From Candidatus Coprenecus avistercoris (GTDB lineage Bacteria > Bacteroidota > Bacteroidia > Bacteroidales > UBA932), in assembly GCA_018712275.1 (NCBI GenBank), contig DVHI01000061.1, positions 1 to 51,371 of the forward strand: a DNA stretch of 51,371 nt, given 5' to 3'. Positions 1 to 8,041 of this stretch are shown in pieces. The position numbers and the translations under genes are program-made. The notes beneath the pieces are model-generated. The model had not been told where the DNA came from. It worked only from the letters and a program-made list of their open reading frames with translations, and did not search any database. Every line of letters begins with the position of its first letter. Within the stretch, counting starts at the first letter, position 1.

Positions 1-460
1 CGTACTCCGGAACTTTCCCGAGGTCAGTCATGAACACGAAACTGGTTCCGAAGAAGTCCAGCCGGTATCCGAGCGTCTGCGTTGCGTCGTGCGGCACCTC
101 GAAAGCCAGGCACCTTACGCCCCGCATCTCCGTCTCGAATCCGGGCCGGAGCACCCTGCGCGACCCGCCTATCTCCGGTCCGACAGCCTTATGCCGCGAG
201 AGGGCATCATGCAGGCGGGCCGTAGCATACACCGGCACAGAAAGCCTCTGGGCTACCGAAGCGAGACCGCGGATATGGTCCACATGATCGTGCGTTACAA
301 AAATCATTTCGACGGACGATATGTCTACGCCCGCCCCTGCGAGCCTGGACTTGATAGTCCTGTAGCCCACACCGGCATCCACTATCAGAGCCGTATGCTC
401 ATCTCCTATATAGTAACAATTACCGTTGCTCCCGCTCGAGATACTCAGAAATCTTGCCAT
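1..460 (-). CDS. WalJ/YycJ-like MBL-fold metallohydrolase (3' end outside window)
   Basis: This partial gene encodes the first 153 residues of a metallo-beta-lactamase-fold hydrolase. The start reads MARFLSISSGSNGNCYYIGD, the N-terminal glycine-rich strand typical of the WalJ/YycJ/VicX group. The metal-binding motif THDHVDH follows, with His57, His59, Asp61 and His62. WalJ-type proteins are cytoplasmic and are thought to act as nucleases or phosphodiesterases that help coordinate DNA replication or cell-wall signalling; that role is known for the family and not shown here. The ATG at the complement of 458-460 was chosen because the conserved SGSNGNCYYIG block begins just after it. The gene starts inside the last 41 bases of the upstream HAD gene in another frame, so the two are probably translationally coupled. 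The reading frame runs off the start of the window. Confidence 0.88.
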   Translation of the reverse strand, partial: MARFLSISSGSNGNCYYIGDEHTALIVDAGVGYRTIKSRLAGAGVDISSVEMIFVTHDHVDHIRGLASVAQRLSVPVYATARLHDALSRHKAVGPEIGGSRRVLRPGFETEMRGVRCLAFEVPHDATQTLGYRLDFFGTSFVFMTDLGKVPEY

Positions 461-1073
461 ACAGGTCTTCTTTGGAACTGAAGAGCAGCGAATGCAGACC
501 CGCTGCCCGACCGGCCTCCACATTGGCCGGAGAATCATCTATGTACAGTGTCTCTTCGGGGATTATTCCGGAATCCGCTATCATCTTCCGGAAGATAGCC
601 GGATCCGGCTTGGCCACCCGCATCTGATAGGACAGATACAGCCGCTCGAATATCTCCTTGACATCGTAGCCGCGGGCCCTGAAGAGCTTGCGGCAGTAGT
701 TCATGCCTATAGGATTGGTGTTGCTGAGCAGCAGCATCCGGTACTCCTTCCTGAATCGCAGGAGCGCGTCTATCCTGTCCTGGGGAATGCCGCAGAGAAA
801 ACAGTTCAGCGAATAGTCGATCTGCTCGTCCGTCACCACCCTGGGCTGACCGTCCGCCGTAGTCATGACTGCCCGCGAGCGGATGATGTCGCGGAACTGC
901 GGAGCCGTTATCCTGCCTGTCTCGAACTTCTCGAAATAGCCCACCTGCCGGTAGGAACGCAGCACGTCCCCGAAATCCTTATAACCGACCACTTCGTTGA
1001 ACGCCCTTATACAGGCCACGCGGTTAAGGGGCACTATCACCCCGCCCAGATCGAAAACCAAATTCTTTATCAT
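420..1073 (-). CDS. HAD family phosphatase (YihX-like, HAD-IA)
   Basis: A 217-residue haloacid-dehalogenase phosphatase. Motif I is FDLGGV, with nucleophile Asp8 and glycine where many HADs have the second Asp, as in the YihX group. Motif II is LLLSNTN, motif III contains the lysine of AKPDPAIF, and motif IV is YIDDSPANVEAG. A helical cap lies between motifs I and II. YihX-type enzymes dephosphorylate sugar phosphates such as glucose 1-phosphate. Here the gene overlaps mtnA by the 4-base ATGA junction, so a plausible substrate is the sugar phosphate made by MtnA, for example methylthioribulose 1-phosphate or deoxyribulose 1-phosphate. That substrate is an inference from context. The downstream metallohydrolase gene starts inside its 3' end. 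Confidence 0.88.
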   Translation of the reverse strand: MIKNLVFDLGGVIVPLNRVACIRAFNEVVGYKDFGDVLRSYRQVGYFEKFETGRITAPQFRDIIRSRAVMTTADGQPRVVTDEQIDYSLNCFLCGIPQDRIDALLRFRKEYRMLLLSNTNPIGMNYCRKLFRARGYDVKEIFERLYLSYQMRVAKPDPAIFRKMIADSGIIPEETLYIDDSPANVEAGRAAGLHSLLFSSKEDLYGKISEYLEREQR

Positions 1074-2155
1074 ACTGTCTTCTCATTAAGTTTCAGGAAA
1101 GTAAAATCGTACGGAGGCCGGAATATCCCCTTTTCGGTGACGATACCGGCTATCAGGCCGGCAGGAGTCACGTCGAAGGCCGGATTGTAGACCTTCACCC
1201 CTTCTGGGGCAATCCTCCTGGAAAAATACAGGTCCGTCACCTCGTCCCCCTGCCGCTGCTCCACCGGAATATCGGCTCCGGAGGCAGCCTCAGGATCAAT
1301 GGAGGATGTCGGTCCCAATATATAAAAAGGTATGCCGTAGTACCGGGCCAGAATGGCCAGGGCACTCGTTCCTATCTTGTTGGCAGTGTCCCCGTTGCAG
1401 GCCACCCGGTCACATCCGGTGAAGACCAGGTCCACCCGGCCGGAGGCCATCAGGGAAGAGGCCATGCTGTCACATTCCAGGGTCACGTCCACCCCGGCTT
1501 TCTGCAGTTCGAAGGCGGTGATCCGCGAGCCCTGCATCAGCGGACGGGTCTCGTCGGCATAGACTCTCGGCGCCAGTCCCCGGCTGTGCGCCAGGTAGAT
1601 GGGAGCCAGGGCCGTACCGTAGCGGGAGACGGCGTAGTGCCCGGCATTGCAGTGGGTCAGGATTCCCATACTGGGACGGTCGATGAGTCCGGCGCCATAC
1701 CCGGCTATCGCACGGCACATGGCCACGTCCTCGGCCTTTATCGCCTCCGCCTCGCTCCTGAGAGCCTCCAGCAACTGAGGGAGCCTCATGCCGGCACAGG
1801 CCGCGTACCTTCTCTCCATCCTGCTCAGGGCCGCGGAGAGATTGACTGCGGTAGGTCTGGCCGAGCAGAGGTAACGGCTGATACGGGAAAATTCCTCCGC
1901 GGCATGCCGGAAGTCGAACCCGGGCACTGTCACCTCCCTCCGGAACGCCACGTACAGCCCGTAGGCCGCAGCTATCCCTATTGCCGGCGCTCCCCTGACC
2001 CGCAGTTTCGCGATGGCCTCGTAGACCTGAGCCTCGTCCCTAAGCGTGAGGAATTTCTCCTCCCAGGGAAGCAGAGTCTGGTCCACTATCACCACCCCGT
2101 CGCCTCCGGGCGTGAGCTCCACACTGTCGTATGCAAAAAGATCGTCCAGCTGCAC
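1070..2155 (-). CDS. mtnA: S-methyl-5-thioribose-1-phosphate isomerase
   Basis: A 361-residue member of the MtnA / eIF2B-like isomerase family, close to the family's usual length. It converts 5-methylthioribose 1-phosphate to 5-methylthioribulose 1-phosphate in methionine salvage, and relatives also accept 5-deoxyribose 1-phosphate. The RGAPAIG substrate-binding block is near residue 54. The catalytic Cys169 sits in GILTHCNAGH and Asp249 in TGCDRVACNGDTANKIGT, matching the Cys160/Asp240 pair of the Bacillus enzyme with a constant offset. The gene is 19 bases downstream of the phosphorylase gene and overlaps the HAD gene by 4 bases, so these steps are probably made from one transcript. No mtnB, mtnC, mtnD or mtnK gene is in the window, so the classical route back to methionine is not complete here. 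Confidence 0.95.
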   Translation of the reverse strand: MQLDDLFAYDSVELTPGGDGVVIVDQTLLPWEEKFLTLRDEAQVYEAIAKLRVRGAPAIGIAAAYGLYVAFRREVTVPGFDFRHAAEEFSRISRYLCSARPTAVNLSAALSRMERRYAACAGMRLPQLLEALRSEAEAIKAEDVAMCRAIAGYGAGLIDRPSMGILTHCNAGHYAVSRYGTALAPIYLAHSRGLAPRVYADETRPLMQGSRITAFELQKAGVDVTLECDSMASSLMASGRVDLVFTGCDRVACNGDTANKIGTSALAILARYYGIPFYILGPTSSIDPEAASGADIPVEQRQGDEVTDLYFSRRIAPEGVKVYNPAFDVTPAGLIAGIVTEKGIFRPPYDFTFLKLNEKTV

Positions 2156-2174
2156 AGCCTTGCCCTCCTTCCCG

Positions 2175-3002
2175 TCAGAGCCTGGAAATAAGCTCGGTGA
2201 ATATCACGGTCATACGGTCGGCGGCGGCGTCCGCTGCGCGTACCACGTCGTCCCCGTTGTTCTCGAAGTCCTCAGCGTAGTCGTCATGAGCCTCGTTGGT
2301 GATGACGGACATACCGAAGACCGGAACGGAGCTGTGCCGGGCCACTATCACCTCGGGGATGGTGGACATGCCTATCGCGTCCGCTCCTATCAGACGGAAA
2401 TACTTGTACTCAGAGGGAGTCTCGTAGCTAGGACCCGTACCTGCGAGATAAACGCCCTTCTTGAGTTCAATGCCCTTCTCGCGGCCTATCTCCTCGGCCA
2501 GGGCTATCAGCTTCGGGTCGTAGGGGCGGGTCATGTCCGGGAAGCGGGGGCCGAACTCGTCGAGATTGGGGCCGATGAGAGGATTGGGCAGTTTGTTGAT
2601 GTGGTCGCGGATAATCATGAGGTCGCCCACGTGAAAGTCAAAGTTCACTCCTCCGGCGGCGTTGGATACGAAGAGGGCCTTGATGCCCAGGCGGACCATC
2701 ACCCGCACGGGGAGGGTCACCTTGTCCATGGAATAGCCCTCGTAGTAGTGGAAGCGGCCCTGCATGGCCATGACGGTCTTCCCGCCGAGGGTACCGATGA
2801 TGAAATTGCCCTTGTGGCCGATGGCCGTGGACTTCACGAAACCCGGAACATCGGTATAGGGTATCGTCAGCGGAGCCCCGATCCGGTCCGCCAGCTTGCC
2901 CAGACCGCTGCCCAGGATGATGCCGACCTGGGGTCTGAGACCACCGAGACGGCCTTCGAGGTACTGTACCGCCTCGTTTATTACTGTCATTCTGTTGTCC
3001 AT
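2175..3002 (-). CDS. punA: purine-nucleoside phosphorylase (trimeric class I type)
   Basis: A 275-residue purine nucleoside phosphorylase of the trimeric class, which prefers 6-oxopurine nucleosides such as inosine and guanosine. Family hallmarks are the phosphate-binding [11 protein letters not shown] near the N-terminus, the GRFHYYEG histidine loop, SNAAGG, the [10 protein letters not shown] block with the purine-site Glu, and SVITNEAHD with the base-contacting Asn. It lies 3 bases after an adenosine-type deaminase and 19 bases before mtnA. Deamination first and phosphorolysis second fits a 6-oxopurine enzyme, as in the methylthioinosine phosphorylase route known in Pseudomonas. Whether this enzyme prefers 5'-methylthioinosine, 5'-deoxyinosine or plain inosine cannot be read from the sequence. 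Confidence 0.93.
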   Translation of the reverse strand: MDNRMTVINEAVQYLEGRLGGLRPQVGIILGSGLGKLADRIGAPLTIPYTDVPGFVKSTAIGHKGNFIIGTLGGKTVMAMQGRFHYYEGYSMDKVTLPVRVMVRLGIKALFVSNAAGGVNFDFHVGDLMIIRDHINKLPNPLIGPNLDEFGPRFPDMTRPYDPKLIALAEEIGREKGIELKKGVYLAGTGPSYETPSEYKYFRLIGADAIGMSTIPEVIVARHSSVPVFGMSVITNEAHDDYAEDFENNGDDVVRAADAAADRMTVIFTELISRL

Positions 3003-3005
3003 ATC

Positions 3006-4277
3006 TTATGCGTTTATTTTCCTTAAAAACCTTTCTGTCTCCTCCCTGGCCCTGGCGAGAATTTCTTCCTGTCCCTCTACCCTGCCGCCCTGCATGAGGA
3101 TGCGGCCGCCGCAGATGAGGGTGTCGATGCAGGAGGAGTTGGCCGAATAGATGAAATTGGCCTTGAAATTATGCGCCGGAACGAAGAAGGGCGAGGCCGT
3201 GTCCACCAGGATCAGGTCCGCGAGGGCTCCTTCCTCCACCTTCCCGGAGTTCAAGCCGAGGGCGCGGGCACCGTTGACCGTTCCCATGGCCAGCAGCTCG
3301 TCCAGGGGCAGGGCCGCCGGATCCTCCCTCCAGGCCTTCTGGGCCAGGGCGGCGGTCTTGAGGGCCTCGCGCAGGTCGAGATTGTTCGAGGAGCCGGCCC
3401 CGTCCGTACCCATGGTCACATTGGCACCGGCGTCGCGCAGCTCATTGTACCTGAACCGCCAGCCGGAGGCCAGCTTGAGGTTGGAGTTGACGTTGTGCAC
3501 CACCGTAGTGCCGGAATCTCCCAGCAGCCGGACGTCCTCATCGCTCAGCCAGAGGGTGTGGGCTGCTGTCAGGTCGCGGCCCAGCAGCCCCATGTCGGCC
3601 AGGCGGCGGGTCGGAGAGACACCGTAGCGGGCCTGATGGGCCTCATTTTCCGTCCGTGTCTCGGAGAGATGGGTATGCAGCAGCAGTCCCCGGCTGCGGG
3701 CAAAATCCGCGGCCCAGAGCATATTGTCGTCGCTGACGGTATAGTGCGCGTGAATAGAGACTCCGAACCGGACCCTTGAGGACCAGGAACGGGACTCCGC
3801 GTACATTGCCTCACATTCCTCCCTCTGGAGCCTCTGCTTGTCGGGGTTGCCCCCGTCGAGGAAGCAGTAGGTCAGCCGGGCCCTCATCCCGCTGTCCTCC
3901 ACGGCCTGAGCGGCGCGGTCTATCCTCCAGTACATGTCATTGAAGGCCACGGTGCCGGTGCGGATCATCTCCAGGCAGGCCAGGCGGGTCCCCCAGTAGA
4001 CCAGGTCGTCGTCCAGGGCCGTCTCAGCCTTCCATACGGCGTCGAGCCAGGCCTTCAGGGGCATGTCCTCGCAGATGCCGCGGAACAGGGTCATTCCGGC
4101 GTGGGTGTGCATATTGACAAAGGCCGGCAGCACGCTCATGCCGCGGCCGTCGAGTACCTGGATACCGTCCCCGCACTGAAGGGCGGAGCCTATGCGGGAG
4201 ATTGTCCCGTCCTTTATATAAATGTCGCAGGAACAGCCCTCCAGAAGGACGTTCCTGAGCAGAAGATTTCCTTTCAT
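3006..4277 (-). CDS. amidohydrolase, MTA/SAH (5'-deoxyadenosine) deaminase type
   Basis: A 423-residue zinc or iron amidohydrolase of the MTA/SAH deaminase (MtaD/DadD) group, slightly short of the usual 430-440. Metal ligands visible are His57 and His59 in NMHTHAG, a His in LLLHTHLSE, a His in TAAHTLWL and the Asp in GTDGAGSSNN. The MTLFRGICEDMPLKAWL segment after the first metal site is characteristic of this group. Such enzymes convert methylthioadenosine, S-adenosylhomocysteine or 5'-deoxyadenosine to the inosine form in the cytoplasm. It is the first gene of the minus-strand operon; a -7 box TATATTTG lies about 30 bases upstream. Guanine or chlorohydrolase relatives are less likely because of the phosphorylase and MtnA partners. 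Confidence 0.88.
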   Translation of the reverse strand: MKGNLLLRNVLLEGCSCDIYIKDGTISRIGSALQCGDGIQVLDGRGMSVLPAFVNMHTHAGMTLFRGICEDMPLKAWLDAVWKAETALDDDLVYWGTRLACLEMIRTGTVAFNDMYWRIDRAAQAVEDSGMRARLTYCFLDGGNPDKQRLQREECEAMYAESRSWSSRVRFGVSIHAHYTVSDDNMLWAADFARSRGLLLHTHLSETRTENEAHQARYGVSPTRRLADMGLLGRDLTAAHTLWLSDEDVRLLGDSGTTVVHNVNSNLKLASGWRFRYNELRDAGANVTMGTDGAGSSNNLDLREALKTAALAQKAWREDPAALPLDELLAMGTVNGARALGLNSGKVEEGALADLILVDTASPFFVPAHNFKANFIYSANSSCIDTLICGGRILMQGGRVEGQEEILARAREETERFLRKINA

Positions 4278-4306
4278 ATCATCCGTTTCACATCTGTCGC
4301 AAACAA

Positions 4307-4314
4307 CAAATATA
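4307..4314 (-). promoter_or_regulatory. Bacteroidota -7 box for the amidohydrolase operon
   Basis: On the minus strand this reads TATATTTG, matching the TAnnTTTG consensus, 29 bases before the amidohydrolase ATG. I do not see a well-spaced -33 TTTG. It is divergent from the promoter at 4427-4434. Confidence 0.55.
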
Positions 4315-4426
4315 GGAATAAGTGGCGGAAATACGGAATTTTTTGCAAAGAATTTAAAATTTTAAGAAGCGGAGGCGCTGTTGATTAAATTTATAAGCAG
4401 ATTAGATATTTTTGGTATATATTTCG

Positions 4427-4434
4427 TATATTTG
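4427..4434 (+). promoter_or_regulatory. Bacteroidota -7 box for the acyl-CoA synthetase/Vor operon
   Basis: TATATTTG matches TAnnTTTG and lies 27 bases before the ATG at 4462. A TTTG at 4411-4414 is too close to be a standard -33 element. The 184-base divergent gap 4278-4461 is AT-rich and carries only these two promoters. Confidence 0.6.
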
Positions 4435-4461
4435 CAGAATGTAAATAGAATTTTGCACGCA

Positions 4462-6528
4462 ATGATAACAAAAGAGTTAATCGCGCCTAAAAGCATTGTG
4501 GTCGTCGGAGGTTCGGACGATGTCCACAAGCCGGGTGGAGCCACCCTCAAGAATCTTCTGAACACTCACTATGCCGGAGAGCTGTATGTCGTCAACCCCA
4601 AGTGCGACACGGCCCAGGGAGTCAAATCCTACAGGGACATAGAGCTGCTTCCGTCCGTGGACTGCGCCATCCTCGCCATCCCCGCGAAGATGTGTCTGGC
4701 CACAGTGGAGACCCTCTGCAACAAGAAGGCCTGCAAGGCGATCATCATCCTCTCCGCCGGATTCAAGGAGGACAGCAAGGAGGGAGCCGAGTGGGAAAGA
4801 AAGATCACCGAGGTCTGCAACTCCACAGGCACCGCCCTCATCGGCCCCAACTGCGTGGGTGTGATGACTCAGCACTATATCGGAGCCTTCATCCAGCCCG
4901 TGCCCAAGATCAACCCCATGGGCGCGACCCTCATCTCCGGTTCCGGAGCGACCATCGTATTCATCCTCGAGGCCGCCATGCAGCTCGGCCTGCACTTCAA
5001 CCAGGTGTTCTCCGTGGGCAACTGCGCCCAGATCGGAGTCGAGGACGCCCTCGAGTACATGGATGAGAACTACGTGCACGGCAAGAGCTCGCCCGTCATC
5101 ATGCTGTACATCGAGAGCATGAACGATCCCGCCAAACTGGCCAGACACGCCAGGTCCCTCATCGCCAAGGGTGCTAGGATCGCTGCCATCAAGGCCGGAT
5201 ACAGTGAGGCAGGCAGCCGCGCCGCATCCTCGCACACCGGTGCCATGGCCTCACCCGACAAGGCCGTCAGCGCCCTCTTCCGCAAGACCGGCATCGTAAG
5301 GTGCTACAGCCGCACCGAGCTGGTGACAGTGGCCGCCGCCATGATGTACCCCGAGCCTCAGGGACGCAGGGTCGGCATCGTCACCCACGCCGGAGGTCCC
5401 GCCGTCATGCAGACCGACGTGCTCTCCTCCAACGGCATCGAGATACCCCGCCTTTCCGGTCCGAAGGCCGAGGAACTCCTCAAGAAACTCTACATCGGCT
5501 CGTCCACAGCCAACCCCATCGACTTTCTGGCCACCGGCACCGCAGAGCAGCTCGGCTACATCCTCGACGCCTGCGAGAACGATTTCGACGTGGACGCCAT
5601 CACCATCATCTTCGGCAATCCCGGCCTGACCACTGTCTATGACGTGTACGACCTCATAGGCGAGAAGATCAGGAACTCCCGCAAACCCATATACCCCGTC
5701 CTGCCCTCCGTGGTCAACGCCCACGACGAGATCCAGGCCTTCCACGACAAGGGCTTCATCAGTTTCCCCGACGAGGTGGCTCTCGGCTCGGCCATCGTGA
5801 AGATCATGAACCGGCCCAAGCCCATCGACGGATGCACCCTTCCGCCCGTGGACAAGAAGATGATCCGCGAGGTCATCGACTCCAACGGCAACGGCTATCT
5901 GGCCCCCGACCAGGTACAGCTCCTGCTCGACGCAGCCGGCATCAACCGCAGCCGCGAGTACGTGGTAAGCGAGCTGGGCGAGGCCATCGAGGCCGCCAAG
6001 GAGATCAAGTATCCCGTGGTCATGAAGGTAGTAGGTCCCATCCACAAGTCGGACGTAGGCGGAGTATCCCTCAACATCACTGACGACAATACCCTGACCT
6101 CCGAGTTCTACCGCATGATGCGCATCAAGGACGCTACTGGAGTCCTCCTGCAGCCGATGCTCAGCGGTACCGAGGTCTTCGTAGGCGCCAAGAGGGAAGA
6201 GAAGTTCGGCCATCTGCTCCTCTGCGGCCTGGGCGGTATCTACGTGGAGGCTCTCAACGATATCAGCTACGCACTCTCTCCTGTTTCGAAGATAGAGGCT
6301 GACGAGATGATCAGCGGACTCAGGAGCTTCAAGCTTCTCAAGGGCATCCGCGGCAAGGAAGGAGTCAACCTGGTACTCTTCAACGAGGTCATCCGCCGCG
6401 TGTCGGCTCTCTGCGCCGCCGCTCCGGAGATCTACGAGATGGACATCAATCCCCTGCTGGGCAACTCCAAGTCCATCACTGCAGTGGACGCCCGCATAAG
6501 GATAGAAAAAGCAGACGCGGCAATATAA
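4462..6528 (+). CDS. ADP-forming acetyl/acyl-CoA synthetase (fused alpha-beta)
   Basis: A 688-residue NDP-forming acyl-CoA synthetase that makes ATP from acyl-CoA, ADP and phosphate by substrate-level phosphorylation. Domains in order are an N-terminal CoA-binding domain starting KSIVVVGGSDD (about 10-135), succinyl-CoA-ligase-like domains (about 150-450) with the likely phosphohistidine His258 in ASSHTGAMA, and a C-terminal ATP-grasp domain (about 480-688) containing YPVVMKVVGP and EMDINPLLG. In many organisms alpha and beta are separate; here they are fused. The ATG at 4462 was chosen over an in-frame upstream ATG at 4381, because the extra 27 residues would be encoded across the -7 box and have no family similarity. 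It heads an operon with ferredoxin-dependent oxoacid oxidoreductase genes, which would supply its acyl-CoA. Acyl-chain preference is unknown. Confidence 0.92.
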   Translation: MITKELIAPKSIVVVGGSDDVHKPGGATLKNLLNTHYAGELYVVNPKCDTAQGVKSYRDIELLPSVDCAILAIPAKMCLATVETLCNKKACKAIIILSAGFKEDSKEGAEWERKITEVCNSTGTALIGPNCVGVMTQHYIGAFIQPVPKINPMGATLISGSGATIVFILEAAMQLGLHFNQVFSVGNCAQIGVEDALEYMDENYVHGKSSPVIMLYIESMNDPAKLARHARSLIAKGARIAAIKAGYSEAGSRAASSHTGAMASPDKAVSALFRKTGIVRCYSRTELVTVAAAMMYPEPQGRRVGIVTHAGGPAVMQTDVLSSNGIEIPRLSGPKAEELLKKLYIGSSTANPIDFLATGTAEQLGYILDACENDFDVDAITIIFGNPGLTTVYDVYDLIGEKIRNSRKPIYPVLPSVVNAHDEIQAFHDKGFISFPDEVALGSAIVKIMNRPKPIDGCTLPPVDKKMIREVIDSNGNGYLAPDQVQLLLDAAGINRSREYVVSELGEAIEAAKEIKYPVVMKVVGPIHKSDVGGVSLNITDDNTLTSEFYRMMRIKDATGVLLQPMLSGTEVFVGAKREEKFGHLLLCGLGGIYVEALNDISYALSPVSKIEADEMISGLRSFKLLKGIRGKEGVNLVLFNEVIRRVSALCAAAPEIYEMDINPLLGNSKSITAVDARIRIEKADAAI

Positions 6529-6541
6529 AACCCTGAACGAG

Positions 6542-6709
6542 ATGAACAACCCATTCACTAGACTCAAGAACTGGTACTCTGAGCAGACTTCCACCGCCAA
6601 GGGATTCATCTGGATCGGGCTGCTGCTCATCATAGGCATCATCCTGCGCTGGGACTATATCAGCAGCAGGGTGGTGGCTGCATTCGGATTTTTAAACTTC
6701 AACCAATAA
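6542..6709 (+). CDS. small single-pass membrane protein (55 aa) in the oxoacid operon
   Basis: An ATG at 6542 opens a 55-codon frame ending in TAA at 6709. It lies 13 bases after the synthetase and 14 bases before the ferredoxin gene, with normal codon use and no other plausible gene in this gap. The predicted protein has a polar N-terminus beginning MNNPFTRLKNWY, one strongly hydrophobic segment (about residues 22-35, WIGLLLIIGIILRW) and an aromatic, Asn-rich tail. I do not recognise a family. Its position suggests that it may anchor or modulate the oxidoreductase at the inner membrane, but this is inference. Confidence 0.7.
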   Translation: MNNPFTRLKNWYSEQTSTAKGFIWIGLLLIIGIILRWDYISSRVVAAFGFLNFNQ

Positions 6710-6723
6710 CAAACACTAATTTT

Positions 6724-6945
6724 ATGGCAACACAAGGAGCTATTGTAGTAGACAAAGAAAGGTGCAAGGGTTGCGGCGTATGCGTCGTAAACTGCCCCAC
6801 CGAAGCCATTGCCCTGTCCCATGAGGTCAACGGCAAGGGTTACAACTTCCTTTCTCTGGTCAATCCCGAGAAATGCATCGGCTGCGCCAACTGCGCGACC
6901 GTATGTCCTGATTCAGTTATTACTGTTTATCGTGTTAAAATCTAA
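6724..6945 (+). CDS. 4Fe-4S ferredoxin-like subunit (VorD/KorD type)
   Basis: A 73-residue protein with two CxxCxxCxxxCP clusters, CKGCGVCVVNCP and CIGCANCATVCP, so it should bind two [4Fe-4S] clusters. Small subunits like this are the delta subunit of 2-oxoacid:ferredoxin oxidoreductases and pass electrons from the catalytic subunits to soluble ferredoxin. It sits 11 bases before the alpha subunit gene. It could also be a free ferredoxin, but its size, the conserved linker and its place in the operon favour the delta-subunit reading. Confidence 0.92.
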   Translation: MATQGAIVVDKERCKGCGVCVVNCPTEAIALSHEVNGKGYNFLSLVNPEKCIGCANCATVCPDSVITVYRVKI

Positions 6946-6956
6946 ATTTTGAGAAT

Positions 6957-8030
6957 ATGGCAGAAAAGATTCTTATGAAAGGTAACGAGGCCATCGCATA
7001 CGGAGCCATCGACTGCGGCTGCGACGGATACTTCGGATACCCTATCACCCCTCAGTCCGAGGTGATGGAAACCCTGATGAAAGTACAGCCCTGGGAGACC
7101 ACCGGCATGGTAGTGCTCCAGGCCGAGAGTGAAACATCATCCATCAACATGGTATACGGCGGTGCCTGCTGCGGAAAGAAGGTCATGACCTCCTCCTCCA
7201 GCCCCGGTATCAGCCTCATGTGCGAGGGACTCAGCTACATCGCCGGCGCCGAGCTGCCCTGCGTGGTTGTGAACGTAATGCGCGGCGGTCCGGGACTCGG
7301 AACCATCCAGCCCAGCCAGGGAGACTACTTCCAGGCAGTGAAGGGCGGCGGACACGGTGACTATCATCCCATCGTACTCGCTCCCGCATCCGCTCAGGAC
7401 ATGTACGACTTCGTAGGCGAGGCCTTCGAGCTCGCGTTCAAGTACCGCAACCCTGCCATGATTCTCGGCGACGGTGTTATCGGACAGATGATGGAGAAAG
7501 TGGAACTCCGTCCCGCCAAGCCCCGCCGCACCGAGGAGGAGATCCGCGCCCTGTGCGATTCCTGGGCAACCATCGGCAACAAGGGCCGTCACGGCAACAC
7601 CATCACTTCCCTCGCCCTCGACCCTCAGGTACAGGAGAACTTCAATATCAAGCTCCAGAAGAAGTACGCCGAGATCGAGGCCAACGAGGTCCGCTACTCG
7701 ACCTACATGACCGACGACGCCGAGTACCTCATCGTAGCATTCGGCTGTATGTCCCGTATCGGCGAGAAGGTAGTCGAGCTGGCACGCGAGGAAGGCATCA
7801 GGCTCGGCCTGCTGCGTCCCATCACCCTCTATCCTTTCCCCAAGAAAGAGATCGACGCCCTGGTACCCCAGCTCAAGAACATCCTCTCCCTAGAGCTCAA
7901 CGCAGGCCAGATGGTGGAGGACATCAGACTTATCGTCAACGGACGCATACCCGTCAACTTCTATGGCCGTCAGGGCGGTATGATTCCTGACCCCGAGGAG
8001 ATCCTGGAAGTCTTCAAAAAAACTATGTAA
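6957..8030 (+). CDS. vorB: 2-oxoacid:ferredoxin oxidoreductase alpha subunit (VorB-like)
   Basis: A 357-residue alpha subunit with a pyrimidine-binding-type N-terminal domain (MKGNEAIAYGAIDCGCDGYFGYPITPQSE) and a C-terminal transketolase-like domain II. The YPITPQSE loop and the long SSSSPGISLMCEGLSYI segment are typical of VorB/KorA proteins. With the beta, gamma and delta subunits it oxidatively decarboxylates a 2-oxoacid to acyl-CoA and reduces ferredoxin in the cytoplasm. Substrate is uncertain: 3-methyl-2-oxobutanoate (from valine) or 2-oxoglutarate are the usual choices for this group. Subunit order delta-alpha-beta-gamma and the linked acyl-CoA synthetase favour fermentation of amino-acid-derived oxoacids. 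Confidence 0.92.
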   Translation: MAEKILMKGNEAIAYGAIDCGCDGYFGYPITPQSEVMETLMKVQPWETTGMVVLQAESETSSINMVYGGACCGKKVMTSSSSPGISLMCEGLSYIAGAELPCVVVNVMRGGPGLGTIQPSQGDYFQAVKGGGHGDYHPIVLAPASAQDMYDFVGEAFELAFKYRNPAMILGDGVIGQMMEKVELRPAKPRRTEEEIRALCDSWATIGNKGRHGNTITSLALDPQVQENFNIKLQKKYAEIEANEVRYSTYMTDDAEYLIVAFGCMSRIGEKVVELAREEGIRLGLLRPITLYPFPKKEIDALVPQLKNILSLELNAGQMVEDIRLIVNGRIPVNFYGRQGGMIPDPEEILEVFKKTM

Positions 8031-8041
8031 AAAAGGCAATC

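Noticed and set aside
4381..4461. 27-residue upstream extension of the acyl-CoA synthetase
   Set aside because: It runs through the TATATTTG promoter box, and conserved similarity starts at the ATG at 4462.
5251..6642. 463-codon minus-strand frame opposite the acyl-CoA synthetase
   Set aside because: Antisense of conserved CoA-binding and ATP-grasp motifs; no family features of its own.
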